Shown here: positions 58,899 through 64,000 of the stretch, one piece after another
Position numbering within the stretch: position 1 is the first letter of the stretch
Layout of the letters: every line of letters begins with the position of its first letter
Assembly: GCA_942159475.1 (NCBI GenBank)
Contig: OW804097.1
Coordinates: forward strand, 109,678,582 to 109,742,581
Reading direction: 5' to 3'
From: Sthenelais limicola
Lineage: Eukaryota > Annelida > Polychaeta > Phyllodocida > Sigalionidae
DNA: 64,000 nucleotides
The notes under the pieces: generated by a model
The model's input: only the letters and a program-made list of their open reading frames with translations
Databases searched by the model: none
Told to the model about the DNA's origin: nothing
Translations under genes and position numbers: made by a program

Positions 58899-58974
58899 CT
58901 ACAGGTGTGTTACTGTAGCCACCCATGGGCGGCTACATAGCTGTCCATGGGCGGCTACAGTAACTCACCTGTAG
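58899..58974. repeat. Inverted repeat around CCATGGGCGG
   Basis: CTACAGGTGTGTTACTGTAG followed by CCACCCATGG pairs with CCATGGGCGG and CTACAGTAACTCACCTGTAG. A third, direct copy follows at 58971-59010. Probable foldback element. Confidence 0.55.
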
Positions 58975-59219
58975 GTGTGTTACTGTAGCCGTCCATGGAC
59001 GCTACATGTATCCGTCCATGGGTGCTTTGCATAGGTCGTCCTGGGAATACCCAATATGGCTAGGGGTATTTATAGCTAGCTTTATTTAGGTTTAGGGGGA
59101 TGGGAACTAGATATTTCGCCTTCCTCTGCCTTTTATTGTCAGTATAAATATTTAACAAATTATGCTGTCATGGAAATAAAATGATGAAGAAAGCAGATAA
59201 CACAGTAATAATGTTTAGT

Positions 59220-59554
59220 ATTTCTCTTTATTGCATTTTATATCATCATACAGTATAGACATAAATCATCTGTAAACATTGAAAGAATCATGGGCGCCTA
59301 TATGAATGTAATAAATACAATAATAACATAAACAAACAGAACGAAGTTGTCTGTCATAGAAGACACCAGAATTGCATGAACAAAAATATGATTATACCGT
59401 ACAAGGATTTAATCCCCTAATTCAGTGATATATTTCATCTCAGTCTAGCAGGAATAAAATGAATATAAAAACAATTCTTTGGTCAAGATTCATCAATGAT
59501 TATTTCCGGCATTGTTCTTCTATATTGCTTGACCTCCTGGCAATGACTCGGCCT
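59220..59554 (-). CDS. Possible last exon and 3' UTR of an unknown gene
   Basis: On the minus strand an acceptor (TATTGCAG) precedes 59554; one frame reads 23 codons ending MPEIIIDES and a TGA at 59485-59483. About 255 nt further an AATAAA (59233-59228) is suitably placed for polyadenylation. No upstream exon could be joined within the window, and the peptide is too short to recognise. Chance is a real alternative. Confidence 0.25.
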
Positions 59555-61289
59555 CTGCAATATAATGATAAAAATATATAACACATTTGGGTATTTTTAA
59601 CACATATATATCTATATATGTGAGCATTTCTCATGAAACGTCCACCAGGGCTCTAAGTACATGTGGAAACAAAATATCAAAGTCTAAGCGTCATATTTCT
59701 TTTAATAGATCGAATAGTTATGTAACCATACTTCTTTAAAGTTGGATTATTACAGCCTTGTCAAGTATAAATTACAATAAGGTACTAGCAACGATTAAGA
59801 AAATCAGTAGAACAAATATTCATATATGATCTTTTTAATGTATCTAGAAATAAGGAGCATGTCGCTAGGAATATATGGTCAGTTCTCACGAAATGGGTAC
59901 ACGGGGGGTATTTTTCGCTAAAATTTCAAATGCATTGAAACTTTTTGCCATTTGCACATATCATTGTACATATTTTGAAGGGTTCAAAATAAAAATTGGG
60001 AACACTAATTTTAAAAACTGTGCATTTGGTGGGATATCCATTTTCTAACTTTGCCATCCGAATGCCTCCTTAATTTTTTTTTTAGCTGCATATGTTATAT
60101 ATCATAGATACAACTTTAATTTGCATGTAGGGCCCAATCACACACAGCCAATGAATTATGTTTGGTATATTTTCCCCCCTACCTAAAAGCAGTTCACCCA
60201 AATTTCGGTGAATAATAAAGCTGTATTATGGGAATCAAACCGGGGAAATCATGTTGCTGTTAAGAAAATAATTAACCCCGAAAATAATTAAAATACACCA
60301 GAGAGCAAACAAAAGCTCTTAGCTTCTGGGGCCCTAGGTATGATCAGATGGGTATACAATATAGAAATACGTATACCTAAAGATCTCTTAATATCTTATC
60401 TAATTGGTATAGTACTTAGTTCCGTTGTATATCTTTTCAATGATGGTGAATGCCGTAAACAGTTAATATCTTTGTTGATTTTGGGAATTCGGCGCTAGGT
60501 TTTGGTGGGTAGGTTGGGGTGATATGAGGCAATATGCATATATATGAAATATACAGACTGTACAATGTAATTAAAGGTGAAATGTTCTACGAGTTTTGAT
60601 TAATTAATTATAAATCAGACTCCATTGAAGTTGGTGGTTGAGTATGTATGATTCATATGAGTAATAGTATTATTTATACTGATGGGTTCTTTGTGGCGTC
60701 AAGAAAGTCAGTGTGGCGATAATATTTCTTTGGAATTTCGCCACAGGCTAGTAGCTAAAGGGAAAAATCCTATTGCGTGCCCAGACAACAGTTTATTGAA
60801 TAATATATAACCGCTATATCATTAGGGACTAATCTTGGCATGCAGTAACCTTCTTGTGTGCAAACAATATCTGTGCGAATCCACAATTAACAATTATGGT
60901 GTGCATTTCACACCTACCTAGTTGACACTTTCGCTCAGCCATTGAGCTAGGCATGCCAATGGACGGGGGTGAGTGGGTGGGGTGGCATCTTTTTGCCACC
61001 TTAGAAAGCTATACCTATTTTTGTTATTCATTCTTTGCGCATGGGAGAACCAATGAAGGTAGATACACACTCCTACCTAAATCTGGAATGGACTTTATTT
61101 TTTTTTGGACAAAATTTTTATTCAGAAGGTGTGTACATTTTAACCAAAACAATTTCGATGCATACACCGGTTTTCCGCATGCCCTGATTTTTGTTGCTGT
61201 TAGGACTGCCGTTTTAATTATAGGTGGGTGACATGATGTTATCTAATATCAAATACTGAGAGGTTGATCACATGCATATATTCAAATTT
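59555..61289. other. Spacer without recognised genes
   Basis: AT-rich. No exon with paired splice signals or conserved motif was found. A short open frame at 60953-61231 has no recognisable features. Confidence 0.4.
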
Positions 61290-64000
61290 CACTATAGAAT
61301 AGGTATTTGACATAAATTAGTCAGTTCAACCACAGTTTCCATTATGTAGGATGTTTGTAGATAACATGATAATGAATTAGTGATTATTAATGAGGAGATG
61401 AGATGATATGGGTGAAAGTGAAAATATTCTGAACTTAGTGTCATAAGGTGGCTATAGGTGGTGGGTGAGTGAGTGGGTTCAATAGTATAAGTGAGGAGGG
61501 ACAAACTCAGTTACATGTTAATACATTGATATCGTTCCTATACAATTGTTCATTCGACTTGTGCGATTTCATTTAGAGACATTTGACGAATAATATAATT
61601 TTTTAGTGCCATACTAAATACTTTGGGTTCGGTTAAACGTCTCAGAGTTGGATCAAGCTTGTTCCAATCTCTGGCACATTGGTAACTAAGTGATCTCTTA
61701 TCTTTTTCCGTTCTAGGGATGAAAGTGGCCAAGGTGGGGGCGGTATTCTGTCTAGTGGTCCGGTTCTCTATACTATTTGTAATTGAATAAGCTTTGCCAT
61801 GTGATAGTTTCATATTATTGTAGAACATTCTATCAGTGATATACATAGTTTTTGTTTGGATGTGTAATTCGTGTACTGGGGTTCTAATTCCGGAACCTGT
61901 TGCGCTTCTCAGGATTCTATTTTGCAGCTTCTGCAGTTTGCTTAAGTCACCTTTGTTTATACAAGATAATGTCGACAGGCTATAATCGAAAAGTGATATA
62001 ATCTTAGATTTAGCTAGCATAATTGCTGTTCTTGTATCTAGGTTTCTTCTTATTTTATTAAAAGTGTACAATTTAAAATTTATCTGCTTGATAACTGAGT
62101 TTAATTGCCCACACATAGTTAAGTGTGAGTCCAATTTAATTCCTAAATATTCATACGCATTGGTTAGAGATAATTCGGAGCCATCCACCTTGACCGAGAC
62201 CTTTTTCCCATGGGTTTTATGCCTAGTGTTAAAGACAAGAAGTTTTGTTTTGGTCACATTTAAAGACAGCTTACTACAAATGCACCAGTCATAGAATATA
62301 TTTACATCAGCTGTAAGAATTTCTTCACACCTTTTTATGGTATTTGCTGAACAGTATATCACAGTGTCGTCAGCGTACTGAATATGTTTGCTGGTTATAT
62401 CTAGCTTCTTAATATCATTAACATATATAAGGAATAATAACGGGCCTAATACTGACCCTTGGGGGACACCTATTGATATTGACTCCTCCGGAGAAGCCGC
62501 CTCGCCTATCTTAACTTTCTGCGTTCGGTCATATAAATATGACCTAAACCATTTTAAACCAATATCATTAATTCCTATATCTTGCATTTTCATTGATAGT
62601 ATCTTGTGGTCTACACAGTCAAAGGCCTTACTAAAGTCCACAAAGCAGGCCAGCGTATAATCCTTTTTATGCATTGCAGAATTAATATCAGTGATCAAGT
62701 TATAAATAGCTTCATTGGTGCTGTGACCTTTTTGAAATCCTAATTGTTGTTTGCTGAGCAAATCATTAAGCTGTAAATATTCCGTAAGGTGGGCTGATAT
62801 AATTTTTTCTAATATTTTTCCCGCTATGTGGGTAAGAGATATTGGCCTGGTATCGGTTGGTAATTTAGCGAGGGGCTTCTTCGGGAGTGCCTTCACAATT
62901 CCACATTTCCATAACTTAGGGAATTCCCCATTGGTTATAGGTAGTCAATAAATATACATTAGCTGATCTATTAGTATGATAAAAGCGTCTTTGTAAATTC
63001 GAGTAGATATATTTTCACACCCAGAGCTTTTTGTGACTGCTGTGTCTCTGATTAGGCTCAGTACAATCTCTCTGTCAACTGTAGGCAAGGTATATTCTGA
63101 CGTAATGTTATATACATTTCTCTGATACGGTATGTCTGGGATAGTGGCGGAGGTTTTGATACCAATATTACAATAGAATTTATTTAGCAGTATCGCTGCA
63201 TCTACTCCAGTAACTGTTTCATTGCTTTCATTTACTATAGATGTGATTTCACTTTTTTTCTTATTCTCAATCTCGTCAACTGTCCTCCAGAATTTTTTGG
63301 GGTCTTTATTATTTTCTTGCAATAAATTTCGATAGTACACTGATTTTGCTTGCTTTACAGCTCTATTGCATAGGTTTCGAGCCTGTCTTGCTACATAGAG
63401 GTCTTCAGGAGTTTTTGATTTGTTAGCCTTCTTATATAATCGATCTCTTTCTACACCAAGCTCAGTGAGTTCCCTAGTGAACCAAACCGGTCTATTATTC
63501 TTAATTTTAAAGACTTTTATTGGTGCCAGTTTGTTGGCAGCCACCAGAAGATTGTCATATAAAATTTTCCAGCATTCATTAGGGTCTGTATGTCTGTACA
63601 GTTGATCCCAATTATTTCTATTTAGTATTGTACGCAAACCATCAAAAGTGTAATCTGCATAATTTCTGCCTGAAAAATTAACTTTGGTTTTAGGAGGTCT
63701 GGTCCTTTTAACTGTTAGATATGTTGGTTGGTGGTCTGACAAATTATAATTGACTGTGCCAGACTTGCAGTCGATTACCGATCGTAATAGAAAAATGTCT
63801 AATATGGTATTTCGGTGCAGACCGAATCTAGTTATAACGTCTATACCTTGAATTAACGAGTAGTCATTACAGTATTCAACCAGAGATTTGTATTTCCCAT
63901 CATTTGTATCTAATAAATCAATGTTCAGATCGCCGCACACAAATAAGTGTTCCCCTCCACGAGGGAGGAGGGCGACAGTGCGGTCTGTGATGTTACAAAG
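61290..64000 (-). mobile_element. Non-LTR retrotransposon (LINE, CR1/jockey-like), 5' part beyond window
   Basis: Holds an ORF2 with APE endonuclease and reverse transcriptase (61550-64000) and about 260 nt of probable 3' UTR. The exact 3' end and tail repeat were not identified. Clade is inferred from APE plus RT style and is uncertain. Confidence 0.8.
61550..64000 (-). pseudogene. LINE ORF2: endonuclease and reverse transcriptase, one in-frame stop (partial)
   Basis: The frame is open from the window edge to 62948, meets a TGA at 62947-62945, and continues in the same frame to the stop at 61550. The endonuclease end shows CGDLNIDLLD near 63920-63940 and NLSDHQP near 63730. The RT has GFQKGHSTNEAI, FVDFSKAFDCVDHKIL, GVPQGSVLGPLLFLIYVND and the catalytic YADD at about 62378-62367. 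The C-terminal region ends CARDWNKLDPTLRRL. A single nonsense change without frameshift means the copy is young but probably inactive. Such proteins nick target DNA and copy their RNA in place. Confidence 0.9.

Noticed and set aside
60953..61231. 92-codon plus-strand frame
   Set aside because: No recognisable domain, no splice context and no support on either side.
62064..62951. Plus-strand frames within the LINE
   Set aside because: Antisense shadows of the reverse transcriptase frame.

Overview
This is animal nuclear DNA. The host genes carry many short GT-AG introns, the background is AT-rich, and small repeats are dense. The proteins (a collagen prolyl 4-hydroxylase alpha subunit, a Lifeguard/TMBIM membrane protein, a BTB zinc-finger protein and a Gal3ST-like sulfotransferase) are metazoan families. 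I infer an invertebrate, probably marine, but the sequence does not let me choose between lophotrochozoans and invertebrate deuterostomes. No bacterial, organellar or CRISPR features were seen.

Layout. 1-6967 (minus strand): an apparently intact Ty3/gypsy LTR retroelement with 5' LTR, primer-binding site, gag, pol in the -1 frame, and a third ORF that runs off the left edge. That ORF encodes an F-type (baculovirus F / errantivirus-like) envelope protein with a furin-type site and a fusion-peptide motif. 7032-14079 (+): a Lifeguard gene in ten coding exons; the LTR ends 21 nt before the probable splice acceptor of its first coding exon. 16044-16311 (-): a possible orphan exon. 17180-25819 (+): a BTB/C2H2 zinc-finger gene with a non-coding first exon, seven coding exons and ten fingers. 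31078-44683 (+): a P4HA gene in 14 coding exons with all catalytic residues. 49152-52322 (-): a two-exon galactose 3-O-sulfotransferase-like gene. 59220-59554 (-): a possible last exon and 3' UTR of an unknown gene. 61550-64000 (-): a non-LTR retrotransposon with endonuclease and reverse transcriptase, broken by one in-frame stop codon.

Introns and spacers hold several small non-autonomous DNA-transposon-like families: TA-flanked and TTAA-flanked foldbacks, one nested insertion, perfect palindromes, degenerate LINE pieces, a 47-bp minisatellite and purine-rich simple sequence. Intron 2 and intron 5 of the zinc-finger gene contain broken copies of its own exons.

The host genes show no operon-like relation. 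P4HA acts in the ER, the sulfotransferase in the Golgi, Lifeguard in intracellular membranes and the zinc-finger protein in the nucleus. The most notable system is the env-bearing gypsy element, which has the gene content of an errantivirus-like endogenous retrovirus. Exon coordinates were worked out by hand from splice signals and reading-frame continuity; each multi-exon model closes in frame.
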